A stretch of DNA of 64,000 nt from an uncultured Thiohalocapsa sp. (GTDB lineage Bacteria > Pseudomonadota > Gammaproteobacteria > Chromatiales > Chromatiaceae). The stretch lies in NCBI RefSeq assembly GCF_913062725.1, contig NZ_CAJXWY010000011.1:16756-80755 (forward strand), read 5' to 3'. Under the pieces are notes generated by a model that saw nothing but the letters and a program-made list of their open reading frames with translations, made no database searches and was not told the origin of the DNA. Positions within the stretch are counted from its first letter, which is position 1; each line of letters opens with the position of its first letter. This document shows positions 41,885 to 53,149 of this stretch, piece after piece. The position numbers and the translations under genes are program-made.

Positions 41885-43128
41885 GACCCGCCCGCCGCAA
41901 GCCCAGGCACCTATTCCGGCGCGCCGCGATCCTTTTGCTCGGCCTGATGACCTGCGCCGAGGCCGCGCGCTCGCAGCCCGGGCGCGACTGCGACTTCGGG
42001 CCCGCCGAGCAGGCGATGGTGGAGCGCGCCGACCTGGCCGTGCAGGACGCCGTACCGGTGCTGATCCAACGCTACGCGCTGCCGGGCGCCGCGGTGGCGC
42101 TGGTCGGTAACGGACACCTACGCTGGACGGCGGGCTACGGTTGGGCCGAGCCCGAGAAGCGCATCCCCTTCTCGCCGGATACGATCTTTCAGGTGGGCAC
42201 CATGACCTGGCCCATCACCGCCTGGACGCTGCTGACCCTCGCAGACCGGGGGCGCATCGACCTCGACCAGCCGGTGAGCAGGTATCTGCGTGGGCGGAAT
42301 CTGCCGGAGTCTCCTTACGACCCGGCGGCCGTCACACCGCGGCGCGTGCTCAGCCATACGGCGGGGCTGTCCATCTCCCGCTACGCGGGCTTCGGACCGG
42401 ACGAGACGGTGCAAAGCCTGAATCAGTCCTACGCCGGCGCGCTGGACGCCGGCGGCCAGCCGGTGGCCATCCTCGCGCCGCCGGGCATCGGCTTCGACGA
42501 CTCCGCCGGCGGCTATGCGCTGGCGGAGATGATCATCCGCCAAACGGCCAACGAGCGCTTCGCGAATCTCGCCGAGGGACGCATCCTGCGGCGGCTCCAT
42601 ATGTTCCGCTCCAGCCTGCCGGAGCGCCCCGACCCCGCCCCGCCGCTGGCCGTCACCTACGACGACACCGGCGCACCGGCGCCGGCGCGGAGCTTCTCGG
42701 CGCTCGGGGCCGCCGGCTTGCAGACCACGGCTGCGGACTATGCGCGCTTCGTCGCGGCGCTCATGCGCGGACCCTGCGGCGAGCCCCCGGGCCGCGGCGT
42801 GCTCGATCCGCAGCTGGTACAGCGCTCCCTGACGCCGCAGCCGAGCACCGCGAACGCGCTGCTCTTCGCCGGCTCCGAGTACGGCCTCGGCATGGCGCTC
42901 AAGACCCTGCCGGATACCGGCCATACCCTGGTCTACCATCCCGGGGACAATCCGCCCAACTGGCACGGGCTCTTTGCGGCCGTGCCCGAGCGCCAAGCCG
43001 GATTGGTGGTGCTGACCAGTGCCGCCGGCGGCCGCGGGATGGGTGTCGAGCTGCTCTGCATCTGGCTGCGAGCCCTGGGCGAAACGCCGCCCGCCGAGTG
43101 CGCGGGCACGCCAGCGCCGGGCGGATAG
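41881..43128 (+). CDS. Exported beta-lactamase-fold protein lacking the catalytic motif
   Basis: A 415-residue protein with a signal peptide (1-30) and the serine hydrolase fold of PF00144 (class C beta-lactamase/DD-peptidase-like). The SxxK motif is replaced by TMTW (107-110, FQVGTMTWPITA). The Tyr of the YxN-type motif is Asp (FDDSAGGYAL), and the third motif region reads YHPGDNP. The rest of the fold, including VLSHTAGLS and SALGAAGLQTTAADYARF, is well conserved, so the gene is kept but probably not hydrolytic. It starts inside the stop of the CDP-alcohol transferase-like gene (ATGA), so the two are co-translated. A binding role in the envelope is possible. Confidence 0.8.
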   Translation: MRPARRKPRHLFRRAAILLLGLMTCAEAARSQPGRDCDFGPAEQAMVERADLAVQDAVPVLIQRYALPGAAVALVGNGHLRWTAGYGWAEPEKRIPFSPDTIFQVGTMTWPITAWTLLTLADRGRIDLDQPVSRYLRGRNLPESPYDPAAVTPRRVLSHTAGLSISRYAGFGPDETVQSLNQSYAGALDAGGQPVAILAPPGIGFDDSAGGYALAEMIIRQTANERFANLAEGRILRRLHMFRSSLPERPDPAPPLAVTYDDTGAPAPARSFSALGAAGLQTTAADYARFVAALMRGPCGEPPGRGVLDPQLVQRSLTPQPSTANALLFAGSEYGLGMALKTLPDTGHTLVYHPGDNPPNWHGLFAAVPERQAGLVVLTSAAGGRGMGVELLCIWLRALGETPPAECAGTPAPGG

Positions 43129-43313
43129 CGCCCGGCCCACCCCCGGCAGGGCTGGCGCGCGCCGGCGTCGCCTGGGGCGCGTCGCCGCGGGCCGGGGCAT
43201 CCGGGGCCGACGGCCGCCCAGCGCTGACTTGACGCGCCGCCGATGCCTGCGATGATGCGGGGTTTACCAAGCGGTCGCCGCCGCGTGCCGCCGCCCCGCC
43301 CCGAACACCCACC

Positions 43314-46300
43314 ATGCGCGACGCCCATGATCGCATCCGCCTGCGCGGCGTGCGGCAGAACAATCTCAAGAACCTGGACCTGGACCTGCCCCTCGGCGAG
43401 CTGATCGTCATCACCGGCGTGTCAGGCTCGGGCAAATCGTCGCTGGCCTTCGACACCGTCTATGCCGAAGGCCAGCGGCGTTACGTGGAGACCTTCTCGC
43501 CCTACGCACGCCAATTCCTGGACCGGATGGACCGCCCGCGCGCCGAGCGCATCGACGGCATCCCGCCGGCCATCGCCATCGACCAGACCAACCCGGTGCG
43601 CACGTCGCGCAGCACCGTCGGGACCATGACGGAGCTGAACGATCACCTGAAGCTCCTGTTCGCCCGCAGCGCGCGCTTGTTTTGCCGCGGCTGCGGCCGG
43701 GAGGTGCGCCGGGATACGCCGGAGAGTATCTGGGGCGCGCTGAGGCATCGTACGGGCCAGGACCGTGTGGAGGCCGGCGCGCGCCCGGACCCGGTGCGGG
43801 CGTTGATCAGCTTCGACGTGCCGCTGCCGGCGTCCATGACGCCGACACAGCTCAAGGAGCTCCTCGGCCAGCAGGGTTACATCCGCTTTTTGACCGAAAC
43901 CGACCGGTGCCTGGAAGTGGTCCAGGATCGCCTGCGGCTGGACGCCGAGCACCAGGGCCGCGCCGTCGAGGCGCTCGCCGCCGCGCTGGAGCACGGTCGC
44001 GGGCGGCTTCGGGTGTATCCGCTGGATGCCGATCGCAATCCCGGCGCGCCCTGGCGCTTCTCGGCCGACCTGCACTGCCCGGACTGCGATATCCACTACC
44101 GCGACCCGCAGCCGGCGCTGTTCTCATTCAACTCGCCGCTCGGGGCCTGCGATACCTGCCGGGGCTTCGGACGCGTCATCGGCATCGACTGGTCGCTGGT
44201 GGTGCCGGACGCGTCGAAGAGCCTGCTGGCGGGCGCCATCAAGCCCATCCAGTCCGACAGTTACGCCGAGGTGCAGGAGGACCTGATGGCCTTCGCCCAC
44301 CGCCGCGGCGTGCCGACGGATGTGCCCTGGCGGGACCTCTCGGCGGCGGACCGGGAATGGGTGCTGGAGGGCGAAGGCGAGTGGGAGGCGCGTGTCTGGT
44401 ACGGCATCCGCCGGTTCTTCGCCTGGCTGGAGGGACGCGCCTACAAGATGCATGTGCGGGTGCTGCTCTCGCGCTACCGCAGCTACGACGTCTGCCCCGC
44501 CTGCCAGGGGGCCCGGCTCAAGGACGCCGCACTGGATTGTCGCATCGGCGACCACGGGCTCGCCGATGCCGCACTCACGCGGGGCGAGCGTTTTCGCCAT
44601 GCGCGTGTGCAGATGGCGGCCACCGCCTGGCTCGGTCTGCCCGGGCTCAACGTGCACGACCTCATGCGCCTGCCCATGGCGCGGCTCCGGGTGTTCTTCG
44701 ACGATCTGCAATTGCCTGGCAGTATGGACCAGGCCATGGCGCTGCTGCTGGGCAATATCCGCGCGCGCCTGCGGTACCTGACGGCGGTGGGCCTGGGATA
44801 TCTGACGCTGGACCGGCAGTCGCGCACCCTCTCCGGCGGCGAGGTGCAGCGCATCAACCTCACCACGGCCCTGGGCACCTCGCTGGTGAATACGCTGTTC
44901 GTGCTCGACGAGCCGAGCATCGGACTGCATCCGCGGGACATGGATCGGGTGGTGGGCATCCTGCACCGGCTCCGGGATCAGGGCAACACCCTGCTGGTGG
45001 TGGAGCACGACCCGCAGGTGATGCGGGCGGCGGACCGCATTCTGGACATCGGCCCGGGCCCCGGCGAGCGCGGCGGCGCGCTGGTGTTCCAGGGCACGCC
45101 CTCGGCCTTGTTGGAGACCAGCGGCTCCCTCACCGGCGACTACCTGGCCGGGCGCCGACGGGTGGAGCCGCCACGACAGCCCCATCCCGCCGCCGCCGCT
45201 GATCCGGTGATCGGTATCCGCGGCGCCCGGGCGCATAATCTCCAAGGCATCGACGTGGACATCCCGCTCGGGCGCCTGGTGGTGATCACCGGCGTCTCCG
45301 GCTCCGGCAAATCGACGCTGGTGCACGACATCCTGTTCCGCCATTTGGCCAAGGCCAAGGGACACCCGGAGGGCACCCCGGGTGACTGCGAGGCGCTGAC
45401 CGGTGCCGAGCATATCGATGACGTGCTGATGCTGGACCAGTCGCCCATCGGGCGCACGTCGCGCTCCAACCCGGCCAGCTTCGTCGGCGCGCTGGACCCC
45501 ATCCGCAAGCTGTTCGCCGCCACCCCCATGGCGCAGGAGCGCGGCTACAAGGCGGGCCATTTCAGCTTCAATTCGGGCCCCGGGCGCTGCCCCACGTGTG
45601 CAGGCTCCGGCTTCGAGCACGTCGAGATGCAGTTCCTGTCCGACGTCTATCTGCGCTGCCCCGACTGCAACGGCCGCCGCTACAAATCGGAGCTGCTGGC
45701 GGTGCGCCTGCCGGCGCCCGCCGCCGGCGTCCCGGCGGCGGCGGCGACCGGTCTCAACATCGCGCAGGTGCTGGATCTGACCGTCACCGAGGCCCTGGCG
45801 CGCTTCGCCGCGCAGCCGGCGGTGACCCGCGTGCTGCAGCCGCTGGCGGACGTGGGGCTGGACTATCTGCGCCTGGGGCAGCCGGTGCCGACGCTGTCGG
45901 GCGGCGAGGCGCAGCGCCTGAAGCTCGCCGGACACCTGGCCAAGTCCCTCAGGAAGCGCCGCGGCGCGGGCCTGCTGTTCTTGCTGGATGAGCCCACCAC
46001 CGGGCTGCACTTCGACGACATCGCGACCCTGCTCAAGGCCTTCCGCCGGCTCATCGATGCCGGCCACTCACTGGTGGTCATCGAGCACAACCTGGATCTG
46101 ATCCAGGCCGCGGACTGGCTCATCGACCTGGGACCCGAAGGCGGCGACGGCGGCGGACAGCTGGTCTGCACCGGAACGCCGGCGGCGGTGGCTCGACATC
46201 CCACCAGCCACACGGGCCAGGCGCTGCGGGAGACGGCGGCGACTCCCGGCGCGCAGGTCACGCCACACGAGGACCAGGTCGCAGAGCCGCAAGCGATCTA

Positions 46301-48941
46301 CGCGCTGGACGACGCCCTCGGCGCCGCGTCACTCGACACCCGCAACGCGATCCTCGTGCGGCATGCCCGCGAGCATAATCTGAAGGATCTGACCCTGTCG
46401 ATTCCACGCGAGCGCTTCGTCGTGGTCACCGGCGTCTCCGGCAGCGGCAAGAGCACGCTGGCCTTCGATATCCTGTTCGCCGAGGGGCAGCGCCGGTACC
46501 TGGAATCATTGAACGCCTATGCGCGGCAGTTCGTGCAACCGGCGGCGCGGGCGGATGTGGATGCCATCTTCGGTATCCCGCCCACCATCGCCATCGAGCA
46601 GCGCACCAGCCGCGGCGGGCGTAAGAGCACCGTCGGCACGCTGACGGAGATCCATCACTTTCTGCGCCTGCTCTACGTCAAGCTCGGCGTGCAGCACTGC
46701 CCGGAGTGCGCGCTGCCCATCGCCGCGCAGCCCAGGCCGGCCATCCTGGAGCGGCTGCGCCGCGAGCACGCGGGCACCACGGTGACGCTGCTGGCCCCGC
46801 TGGTGATCGCGCGCAAGGGGATCTACAACGACCTCGCCGCCTGGGCGGCGCGGCGAGGCCATGAGCTGCTGTGGGTGGACGGCGAGCCCGTGCCGACCCA
46901 GCCCTGGCCGAAGCTGGATCGCTTCCGCGAGCATGATATCGACCTGCCGGTGGCGGCGCTGGACCCGGGCGCCACCACCGAGGCGGCACTCGCGGCCTGT
47001 CTGGAGCAGGCACTGGATCTGGGTCACGGCCTGGTGCGGGTGCTGCCCGCCGCCGCCTCGGCGCCGGCGGTCACCTACTCCACCAGCCGCACCTGCCCGG
47101 GTTGCGGCAAGGGCTTCGAGGAGCCGGACCCACGACTCTTTTCTTATAACTCCAAGCACGGCTGGTGCCCCGGCTGTTTCGGGACCGGCGTGGCGCTGAC
47201 GGGGTTCGACGCCGAGCAGACCGGCGAGGAGGGGCAGTGGCTCGAGGCCAACGGCGCGGGCGCCGCGGCCAGTGTCTGCCCCAGCTGCCAGGGCGCCCGA
47301 CTCAACGCCGAGGCCCTCGCCGTGCGCCTGCACGAGCGCAACATCGCCGAGCTCTCCGGGCTGACGGTGACAACGGCGGCCCACTGGCTGGGCCAGCTGC
47401 GGCTGGACGCCCGCGAGCAGGCCATCGGCGCCGACGTAATCGCTGAAATACAGGGCCGGCTCGGCTTTCTGGCGCAGGTGGGGCTTGGCTATCTGACCCT
47501 GGACCGCGGCGCGCCGACGCTCTCCGGCGGCGAGGCGCAGCGCATCCGGCTGGCGGCACAGCTCGGCTCCAATCTGCGGGGCGTCTGCTATGTGCTCGAC
47601 GAGCCGAGCATCGGCCTGCACCACCGCGACAATGCCCGCCTCGTCGACACCCTGGTGGATCTACGCGATCGCGGCAACAGCGTCATCGTGGTGGAGCACG
47701 ACGAGGACACCATGCGCAGCGCCGATGAAATCATCGACCTGGGGCCGGGCGCCGGCGCCGGGGGCGGCAATCTGGTGGCGCGCGGCAGCGCCGCCGAGCT
47801 GGCGGCCAACCCGGCGTCGGTGACCGGCCGTTATCTGGCGCGGTCGTCGGCACCGCCCCGGCGTGAGCCGCGCCCCTGCCCGCCGGCGCCGTCGAAGCGG
47901 CTCGTCATCGGCGGCGCCCACCTCCACAACCTCGACGATCTGGAGGTGTCCCTCCCCCTTGCGCGCCTGGTGTGCGTCACCGGCGTGTCGGGCTCCGGCA
48001 AGTCCACCCTGGTGCGGGACGTGCTCGCCCGCTCGGTGCAGGGGCTGCTGGGCGGCGACCGACAGGCGCCATCCGGGCGCCGCGGGGCGCCGCTGCAGGG
48101 GTGTCGGGCGCTCAAGGGTTGGCGGGCCCTGAGCCGGGTGCTGGAGGTGGACCAGACGCCCATCGGCAAAACCCCGCGCTCCTGCCCGGCCACCTATGTC
48201 GGCTTCTGGGATCACATCCGGCGCCTGTTCGCGGCGGTGCCGGAGGCGCGCATGCTCGGCTGGGGGCCGGGCCGGTTCTCGTTCAACACCAAAGGCGGCC
48301 GCTGCGATGCCTGCGACGGTCAGGGCGTGCAGCGCATGGAAATGAGCTTTCTGCCGGATGTCACCCTGCCCTGCGAGGTCTGCCACGGCAGCCGTTTCAA
48401 CGCCGAGACCCGCAGTATTCGCTACCGTGGCCACAGTGTCGGCGAGGTGCTGGGCCTGAGTGTGGACAGCGCCCTGGAGCTGTTCGCCGCCCACCCGGCC
48501 GTCGGCCGGCCGCTGGCGCTGCTGCAGGCCGTCGGCCTGGGCTATCTCACGCTGGGGCAGGCGAGCCCCACCCTGTCCGGCGGCGAGGCCCAGCGCATCA
48601 AGTTGGTGGCAGAGCTGGCGAAGGCCCGCAGCGACGCCGAGGGCCGGGCCCAGCGGCCGACGCTGTATGTGCTGGACGAGCCGAGCGTGGGTCTGCACAT
48701 GGCGGACGTGGAGCGCCTCATCGCCGTGCTCCAACGCCTGGTGGACGCCGGGCACAGCGTCGTCGTCATCGAGCACGACCTGGACCTCATCGCCGCCGCC
48801 GACTGGGTGCTGGACCTGGGCCCGGAGGGCGGGGCTGACGGCGGACGCATGGTTGCGGAGGGTCCGCCGATGGCAATCGCCGCGGCTGGCCATGGCCACA
48901 CGGCGGCGGCACTGCAGGGCAAATTCGGCCTCGGCGGATAG
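43314..48941 (+). CDS. Tandem-fused UvrA-like excinuclease subunit, 1875 residues
   Basis: Two UvrA halves in one chain, about twice the usual 940 residues. Four ABC Walker A motifs GVSGSGKS occur near residues 35, 660, 1040 and 1557, each followed by its LSGGE signature. CxxC zinc motifs are visible (for example CRGCG, CPDC, CPTC, CPEC, CPGC, CDAC). UvrA normally dimerises to scan for bulky DNA lesions and load UvrB; here the dimer would be built in. Chlamydial UvrA and some proteobacterial paralogues share this duplicated form. It is probably a UvrA2-like paralogue with the standard uvrA elsewhere, which cannot be checked here. It is downstream of the beta-lactamase-fold gene by 185 bp with its own start at ATG 43314. 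Confidence 0.9.
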   Translation: MRDAHDRIRLRGVRQNNLKNLDLDLPLGELIVITGVSGSGKSSLAFDTVYAEGQRRYVETFSPYARQFLDRMDRPRAERIDGIPPAIAIDQTNPVRTSRSTVGTMTELNDHLKLLFARSARLFCRGCGREVRRDTPESIWGALRHRTGQDRVEAGARPDPVRALISFDVPLPASMTPTQLKELLGQQGYIRFLTETDRCLEVVQDRLRLDAEHQGRAVEALAAALEHGRGRLRVYPLDADRNPGAPWRFSADLHCPDCDIHYRDPQPALFSFNSPLGACDTCRGFGRVIGIDWSLVVPDASKSLLAGAIKPIQSDSYAEVQEDLMAFAHRRGVPTDVPWRDLSAADREWVLEGEGEWEARVWYGIRRFFAWLEGRAYKMHVRVLLSRYRSYDVCPACQGARLKDAALDCRIGDHGLADAALTRGERFRHARVQMAATAWLGLPGLNVHDLMRLPMARLRVFFDDLQLPGSMDQAMALLLGNIRARLRYLTAVGLGYLTLDRQSRTLSGGEVQRINLTTALGTSLVNTLFVLDEPSIGLHPRDMDRVVGILHRLRDQGNTLLVVEHDPQVMRAADRILDIGPGPGERGGALVFQGTPSALLETSGSLTGDYLAGRRRVEPPRQPHPAAAADPVIGIRGARAHNLQGIDVDIPLGRLVVITGVSGSGKSTLVHDILFRHLAKAKGHPEGTPGDCEALTGAEHIDDVLMLDQSPIGRTSRSNPASFVGALDPIRKLFAATPMAQERGYKAGHFSFNSGPGRCPTCAGSGFEHVEMQFLSDVYLRCPDCNGRRYKSELLAVRLPAPAAGVPAAAATGLNIAQVLDLTVTEALARFAAQPAVTRVLQPLADVGLDYLRLGQPVPTLSGGEAQRLKLAGHLAKSLRKRRGAGLLFLLDEPTTGLHFDDIATLLKAFRRLIDAGHSLVVIEHNLDLIQAADWLIDLGPEGGDGGGQLVCTGTPAAVARHPTSHTGQALRETAATPGAQVTPHEDQVAEPQAIYALDDALGAASLDTRNAILVRHAREHNLKDLTLSIPRERFVVVTGVSGSGKSTLAFDILFAEGQRRYLESLNAYARQFVQPAARADVDAIFGIPPTIAIEQRTSRGGRKSTVGTLTEIHHFLRLLYVKLGVQHCPECALPIAAQPRPAILERLRREHAGTTVTLLAPLVIARKGIYNDLAAWAARRGHELLWVDGEPVPTQPWPKLDRFREHDIDLPVAALDPGATTEAALAACLEQALDLGHGLVRVLPAAASAPAVTYSTSRTCPGCGKGFEEPDPRLFSYNSKHGWCPGCFGTGVALTGFDAEQTGEEGQWLEANGAGAAASVCPSCQGARLNAEALAVRLHERNIAELSGLTVTTAAHWLGQLRLDAREQAIGADVIAEIQGRLGFLAQVGLGYLTLDRGAPTLSGGEAQRIRLAAQLGSNLRGVCYVLDEPSIGLHHRDNARLVDTLVDLRDRGNSVIVVEHDEDTMRSADEIIDLGPGAGAGGGNLVARGSAAELAANPASVTGRYLARSSAPPRREPRPCPPAPSKRLVIGGAHLHNLDDLEVSLPLARLVCVTGVSGSGKSTLVRDVLARSVQGLLGGDRQAPSGRRGAPLQGCRALKGWRALSRVLEVDQTPIGKTPRSCPATYVGFWDHIRRLFAAVPEARMLGWGPGRFSFNTKGGRCDACDGQGVQRMEMSFLPDVTLPCEVCHGSRFNAETRSIRYRGHSVGEVLGLSVDSALELFAAHPAVGRPLALLQAVGLGYLTLGQASPTLSGGEAQRIKLVAELAKARSDAEGRAQRPTLYVLDEPSVGLHMADVERLIAVLQRLVDAGHSVVVIEHDLDLIAAADWVLDLGPEGGADGGRMVAEGPPMAIAAAGHGHTAAALQGKFGLGG

Positions 48942-48980
48942 TTGCCGTGCGGGGGCGTTGTATGCCCTGGCGCGGCTCGC

Positions 48981-49781
48981 TCAGGCGGGCTCGGGATGCA
49001 GGCTGACCGGATCGCCGGGACGCAGTCCGAGCTGGGTGTCGGCCCGCCCCTGATTCACGGCGATCTCCAGCAAGCCGAACGCATTCTCGTACCAGAATGC
49101 ATCGCCGACGGGGACGTCTGAGAAGGTCCGCGCCCGCGGCAGTCGGGCGCCCCCGACGCTGACGACACGATCCGAGCCGACGGACCGGGCGGGAATACCC
49201 GTCATGGCGTTGCCATAGTGGTCCAGGTAGCACACCGCCGCCAGGGTTGGGGGCATGCCAGCCCCCACCATCGCCGCCGGCTCGATGGGAGACGCCTGAG
49301 GTAAGCGGCCGGCGAGGATTTGCTGCGCAATAGGGGTGAAGACGTCTCGGCCGTGGAAGCTGGCGGACGCCGTGGCCGGCCGCCAGTCCACTCGCCAAAG
49401 ATCCCGGTAAGGCGCGGCGGACGGCGCAGTTTGCGATAGCAAGGGGGACAGCAGGCCGTTGTCCGGTGCCAGCAGCCAGTCAGTGCCAATGCGGGCCGCC
49501 AGAATGCCGCGCCCACTGCCGACGCCGGGGTCGACGACGCAGACGTAGAGGGTGTGACCCGGCATCCCGCGCAGCAAGCCGGGTAAGACATAGCCGGCGA
49601 GATCCGGACGACAGGGCGTGAGATCCGAGATGAGGTCGACGACGGCGACGGCGGGCGCCGCGGCGGCGAGCAGGAGCCGGATCTGGCCGATGTATGGACC
49701 GGTGCCGAAATCGGTGATCAGCCCGATGCGCCGCGGCCGCCGGGCTCGCGCAATGGTGTGCCGACGCGTGACGCGATGCAT
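48981..49781 (-). CDS. DUF62 family SAM hydrolase (SAM hydroxide adenosyltransferase)
   Basis: A 266-residue enzyme of the fluorinase/chlorinase/DUF62 family. Known DUF62 members use water to split S-adenosylmethionine into adenosine and methionine. Markers are IGLITDFG, YVCVVDPGVGSGR with the conserved Asp, LLAPDNGLLSPLL, SFHGRDVFTPIA and the C-terminal LDHYGNAMT. ATG 49781 is chosen; TTG 49790 would lie in the terminator U-tract. The gene begins only 10-15 nt after the ribosomal-operon terminator with no room for a normal promoter or leader. This suggests read-through, a promoter inside rplQ, or a leaderless message. Confidence 0.85.
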   Translation of the reverse strand: MHRVTRRHTIARARRPRRIGLITDFGTGPYIGQIRLLLAAAAPAVAVVDLISDLTPCRPDLAGYVLPGLLRGMPGHTLYVCVVDPGVGSGRGILAARIGTDWLLAPDNGLLSPLLSQTAPSAAPYRDLWRVDWRPATASASFHGRDVFTPIAQQILAGRLPQASPIEPAAMVGAGMPPTLAAVCYLDHYGNAMTGIPARSVGSDRVVSVGGARLPRARTFSDVPVGDAFWYENAFGLLEIAVNQGRADTQLGLRPGDPVSLHPEPA

Positions 49782-49790
49782 CGGACTCAA

Positions 49791-49817
49791 TAAAAAAGGC
49801 CGGAGAAATCCGGCCTT
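49791..49817 (-). terminator. Intrinsic terminator of the ribosomal protein operon
   Basis: On the minus strand AAGGCCGGA and TCCGGCCTT form a perfect 9-bp stem around a TTTC loop (49796-49817), followed by a U-run ending at about 49791. It lies about 58 nt beyond the rplQ stop, so it ends the alpha-operon transcript. Confidence 0.9.
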
Positions 49818-49875
49818 GCGTGGAATGGGGCTGCGCCTCGTGGGGATGGCGCCTTGTCCTGCGCCATCACCAATG

Positions 49876-50274
49876 TCAATCGGTATTCAGCGTATCGGTA
49901 TCCGACTCATCGGACACCGGGCGGTCCACGAGCTCCACGTATGCCATGGGGGCGGCGTCGCCGGGGCGATACCCACACTTCAGGATACGCAAATAGCCAC
50001 CTGGCCGTGATTGGTAACGCGGACCCAGCTCGGTGAAGAGCTTGCCGACGGCGACCTTGTCACGCAAGCGCGCGAAGGCGAGGCGGCGATGATGCACGGA
50101 ATCGGTTTTTCCCAACGTGATCAGCGGTTCCGCCACCCGACGCAGCTCCTTCGCCTTCGGCAGCGTGGTCTTGATCAATTCGTGGCGGATCAGCGAGCCC
50201 GCCATGTTGCTGAACATCGCATTGCGATGAGTGCTGTTGCGATTGAGTTGCCTGCCTGCTTTACGGTGGCGCAT
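49876..50274 (-). CDS. rplQ: 50S ribosomal protein L17
   Basis: A 132-residue L17, starting [17 protein letters not shown], which is nearly invariant in bacteria. L17 sits near the peptide exit tunnel. The acidic C-terminal tail is a normal variable extension in proteobacteria. It is the last gene of the alpha operon after rpoA and is followed by the strong terminator. Confidence 0.97.
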   Translation of the reverse strand: MRHRKAGRQLNRNSTHRNAMFSNMAGSLIRHELIKTTLPKAKELRRVAEPLITLGKTDSVHHRRLAFARLRDKVAVGKLFTELGPRYQSRPGGYLRILKCGYRPGDAAPMAYVELVDRPVSDESDTDTLNTD

Positions 50275-50332
50275 GATCTTTATTCCGTCTGCTCAAGCCC
50301 GGGCTCAGCCCCGCTGGGGGCTGCCCGGGAGA

Positions 50333-51346
50333 TTATTTGACCATCAGCTCGTCGATGTTCTCGGGCGGCCAATTGTCGAGCCGCATCCCTAGCGACAGCC
50401 CACGCGTCGCCAGCACGTCTTTGATCTCGGTGAGGGATTTCTTGCCGAGATTGGGCGTCTTCAGCAGCTCGACTTCCGTGCGCTGGATCAGATCGCCGAT
50501 GAGATAAATGTTCTCGGCCTTGAGACAATTCGCGGAGCGTACTGTGAGCTCCAGCTCGTCCACCGGCCGCACCAAAATAGGGTCGAACGGCGGCTCTTTG
50601 GGCGCATGCTCCGCCGGCGCCTCGCCACCCACCGAGGTTTCGAGATCAACGAAGCTCGACAACTGATCACGCAAAATGCCCGCGGCACGCTGGATGGCCT
50701 GCTGTGGATCGATGGTGCCGTTGGTCTCCAAATCGATTACGAGTCGATCAAGGTCGGTCCGCTGCTCGACACGCGCCGACGGCACTTCGATGGCGACACG
50801 CCGCACCGGGCTGAAGGATGCATCCAACGGCAGCTTGCCGATCGGCCGATCCTCACCCATGTCCGCATCACGCTGGGTGGCCGGCTCATAGCCACGCCCC
50901 CGGCGGATGGTGATGGTCATGCTAAGCTCCGTCTCACCGGTCAGATTGGCGATCAGCAGTTCAGGGTTCGCGATCTCAGCGGTGTGATCGATGGCGATAT
51001 CGCCTGCGCTCACCGGCCCGGGACCGACCTTGCTCAGCGTGAACGTTGCCTCGTCGCGCCCATTCAGCGCGACAGCAAGCTCTTTCAGGTTGAGCAGAAT
51101 CTCCAGAACGTCTTGCTGAACACCTTCGATGGTGGTGTACTCGTGGAGGATGCCCTGAATCTCCACTTCCGTAACCGCACAGCCGTCCATCGACGACAAT
51201 AGGATACGCCGCAAGGCATTACCCAGCGTGTGACCGAACCCACGCTCGAGTGGCTCCAACGAGACCCGGGCCCGATGCTTCGAGCCGGCCACCGGCTCCA
51301 CCTTGACAATGCGCGGCTTGAGGAATCCGCTCCCGGCCTCTGCCAT
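50333..51346 (-). CDS. rpoA: RNA polymerase alpha subunit
   Basis: A 337-residue alpha subunit. The N-terminal domain (1-235) assembles beta and beta-prime and carries [18 protein letters not shown]. The C-terminal domain (250-320) binds UP elements and activators and carries [18 protein letters not shown] and [16 protein letters not shown] 51346 is chosen over the TTG two codons earlier. It lies between rpsD and rplQ in the alpha operon. Confidence 0.97.
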   Translation of the reverse strand: MAEAGSGFLKPRIVKVEPVAGSKHRARVSLEPLERGFGHTLGNALRRILLSSMDGCAVTEVEIQGILHEYTTIEGVQQDVLEILLNLKELAVALNGRDEATFTLSKVGPGPVSAGDIAIDHTAEIANPELLIANLTGETELSMTITIRRGRGYEPATQRDADMGEDRPIGKLPLDASFSPVRRVAIEVPSARVEQRTDLDRLVIDLETNGTIDPQQAIQRAAGILRDQLSSFVDLETSVGGEAPAEHAPKEPPFDPILVRPVDELELTVRSANCLKAENIYLIGDLIQRTEVELLKTPNLGKKSLTEIKDVLATRGLSLGMRLDNWPPENIDELMVK

Positions 51347-51379
51347 ATTCAAACCTCTGGGCTCGATACCCTGAATGCG

Positions 51380-52000
51380 TTACTTCGAGTACAGCTCGAC
51401 GATCAGCGATTCGTTGATGTCCGCTGGCAGATCCGTGCGATCGGGAATGCGCTTGAACACGCCTTTGGCGGCCTTGGTGTCGACCTCGATCCAATCGACG
51501 AACCCATACTGCTCGGCGAGTGCCATGGCATTTTGCACCCGCACCTGCTTCTTCGCCTTCTCTCGGACCTCGATCTCGTCCTCGGGCGAGACCACGAAGG
51601 AAGGGATGGACACAGCCTTGCCGTTGACCAGCACGCCCTTGTGATTGATCAGCTGCCGTGCCTCGGCCCGAGTCGACCCGAAGCCCATGCGATACACGAC
51701 AGAATCGAGGCGGCGCTCCAGCAGTTGGAGCAAGTTCTCGCCAGTGGCCCCTTTGCGCCGCGCTGCCTCCTGGTAATAACCGCGAAATTGCTTCTCCATG
51801 ACGCCATACATGCGGCGTACTTTCTGCTTCTCGCGCAGCTGGACACCGTAGTCCGATAGCCGCCGCCGGCGCTCGACGGCCTGCCCCGGCGTCTTCTCCA
51901 TGTTGCACTTCGTTTCCAGCGCACGCGCCCGGCTCTTGAGGCCCAGGTCGGTGCCCTCTCGACGCGCCAGCTTGCAGGTGGGTCCGATGTACCTTGCCAT
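51380..52000 (-). CDS. rpsD: 30S ribosomal protein S4
   Basis: A 206-residue S4 starting [16 protein letters not shown]. It binds 16S rRNA early in assembly and contains an S4 RNA-binding domain ([20 protein letters not shown]). In Escherichia coli S4 represses the alpha operon at the rpsM leader; whether the structure exists here was not tested. ATG 52000. Confidence 0.97.
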   Translation of the reverse strand: MARYIGPTCKLARREGTDLGLKSRARALETKCNMEKTPGQAVERRRRLSDYGVQLREKQKVRRMYGVMEKQFRGYYQEAARRKGATGENLLQLLERRLDSVVYRMGFGSTRAEARQLINHKGVLVNGKAVSIPSFVVSPEDEIEVREKAKKQVRVQNAMALAEQYGFVDWIEVDTKAAKGVFKRIPDRTDLPADINESLIVELYSK

Positions 52001-52016
52001 TGCGAAACCCTCTCCG

Positions 52017-52403
52017 TTAGACCCGCCGCTTCTTCGGCGGACGGCAGCCATTGTGGGGGATGGGCGTCACATCGGTGATGCTCGTCACCTTGAAGCCCGC
52101 GTTGTTCAGCGCACGCACCGCAGACTCGCGACCAGGGCCCGGGCCTTTCACGTTGACGTCCAGGTTGAGCACGCCAAACTCCTTGGCCGCCGCACCCGCA
52201 CGCGATGCCGCAACCTGGGCTGCGAAGGGTGTGCTCTTGCGCGACCCCCGGAAGCCGGAGCCGCCCGCGGTGGCCCATGCCAACGCGTTACCCTGACGAT
52301 CGGTGATCGTGATGATCGTGTTATTAAAGGACGCGTGCACATGGGCGATGCCATCCGCCACCTGCTTCTTGACCTTTTTGCGTGTTTTAACCGGCTTGGC
52401 CAC
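52017..52403 (-). CDS. rpsK: 30S ribosomal protein S11
   Basis: A 128-residue S11 with the conserved [18 protein letters not shown] and C-terminal [13 protein letters not shown]. It forms part of the platform near the E site. The start codon is GTG (52403), preceded by the rpsM-rpsK spacer. Alpha operon, second gene. Confidence 0.97.
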   Translation of the reverse strand: MAKPVKTRKKVKKQVADGIAHVHASFNNTIITITDRQGNALAWATAGGSGFRGSRKSTPFAAQVAASRAGAAAKEFGVLNLDVNVKGPGPGRESAVRALNNAGFKVTSITDVTPIPHNGCRPPKKRRV

Positions 52404-52491
52404 CGAGAACTCCCGCTAAGAAACGCGACCACCGCGAGATGCGGCGGCCCGTGTAAAAAACTCGTTGTCTCACGCGCTGACAGCGTGGTCG

Positions 52492-52848
52492 TCAGCGCTT
52501 GATGGGGCGCCGTGGACCCTTGCGCGTGCGCGCGTTCGTCCGCGTCCGCTGTCCGCGCAGCGGCAGGCCGCGGCGGTGGCGGATACCACGGTTACAACCG
52601 AGGTCCATCAAGCGTTTGATATTCATCGACACTTCACGGCGAAGATCGCCTTCCACCGTGTGCCTGCCCACCTCGGTGCGCAGTCGATCGATCTCGTCTT
52701 CGGAGAGATCCTGGATTCGTGTCGTCTCCGGAACGTTTGCAGAATCGCAAATTTGCGCCGCACGGGTACGTCCGACGCCATAGATGGCAGTCAGCGCAAT
52801 GACCGCATGCTTACGATCAGGTATGTTGACACCGGCTATGCGGGCCAT
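52492..52848 (-). CDS. rpsM: 30S ribosomal protein S13
   Basis: A 118-residue S13 starting [16 protein letters not shown], with the C-terminal basic tail [15 protein letters not shown] that reaches the tRNA anticodon region. First gene of the alpha operon. The 83-bp spacer to rpmJ upstream is where an S4-responsive leader would be expected. Confidence 0.97.
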   Translation of the reverse strand: MARIAGVNIPDRKHAVIALTAIYGVGRTRAAQICDSANVPETTRIQDLSEDEIDRLRTEVGRHTVEGDLRREVSMNIKRLMDLGCNRGIRHRRGLPLRGQRTRTNARTRKGPRRPIKR

Positions 52849-52931
52849 GCTCTCGACTCCTTAGTGGTCGGTGCGCGAACGTAAACCGCGCAGGATACCA
52901 ATCCCAGTCTGTTGCGTCAAGTAAACAAACC

Positions 52932-53045
52932 TCAGCCTTGACGCTGCTTATGCCTGACATCCTTGCAGATCACCCTCACCTTGCCGTGTCGGCGGATGAT
53001 CTTGCAGTGGCGGCAAATTTTCTTCACCGATGCCTGTACTTTCAT
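52932..53045 (-). CDS. rpmJ: 50S ribosomal protein L36
   Basis: A 37-residue protein reading [20 protein letters not shown] and ending [10 protein letters not shown]. It has the C+ zinc-ribbon form with Cys at 11, 14 and 27 and His at 32. It lies between secY and rpsM, the usual place at the end of the spc operon. ATG 53045, TGA at 52932-52934. Confidence 0.95.
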   Translation of the reverse strand: MKVQASVKKICRHCKIIRRHGKVRVICKDVRHKQRQG

Positions 53046-53149
53046 TGCTCTCTCCCAGCGTCAGCCGCCACCATGCCTGAAGCGGCATCCCGGCGACGTC
53101 CGCGTTACCGTTTAGTCCAGCAAGCCGAATCCCTTGATCCGCGCGCGGA

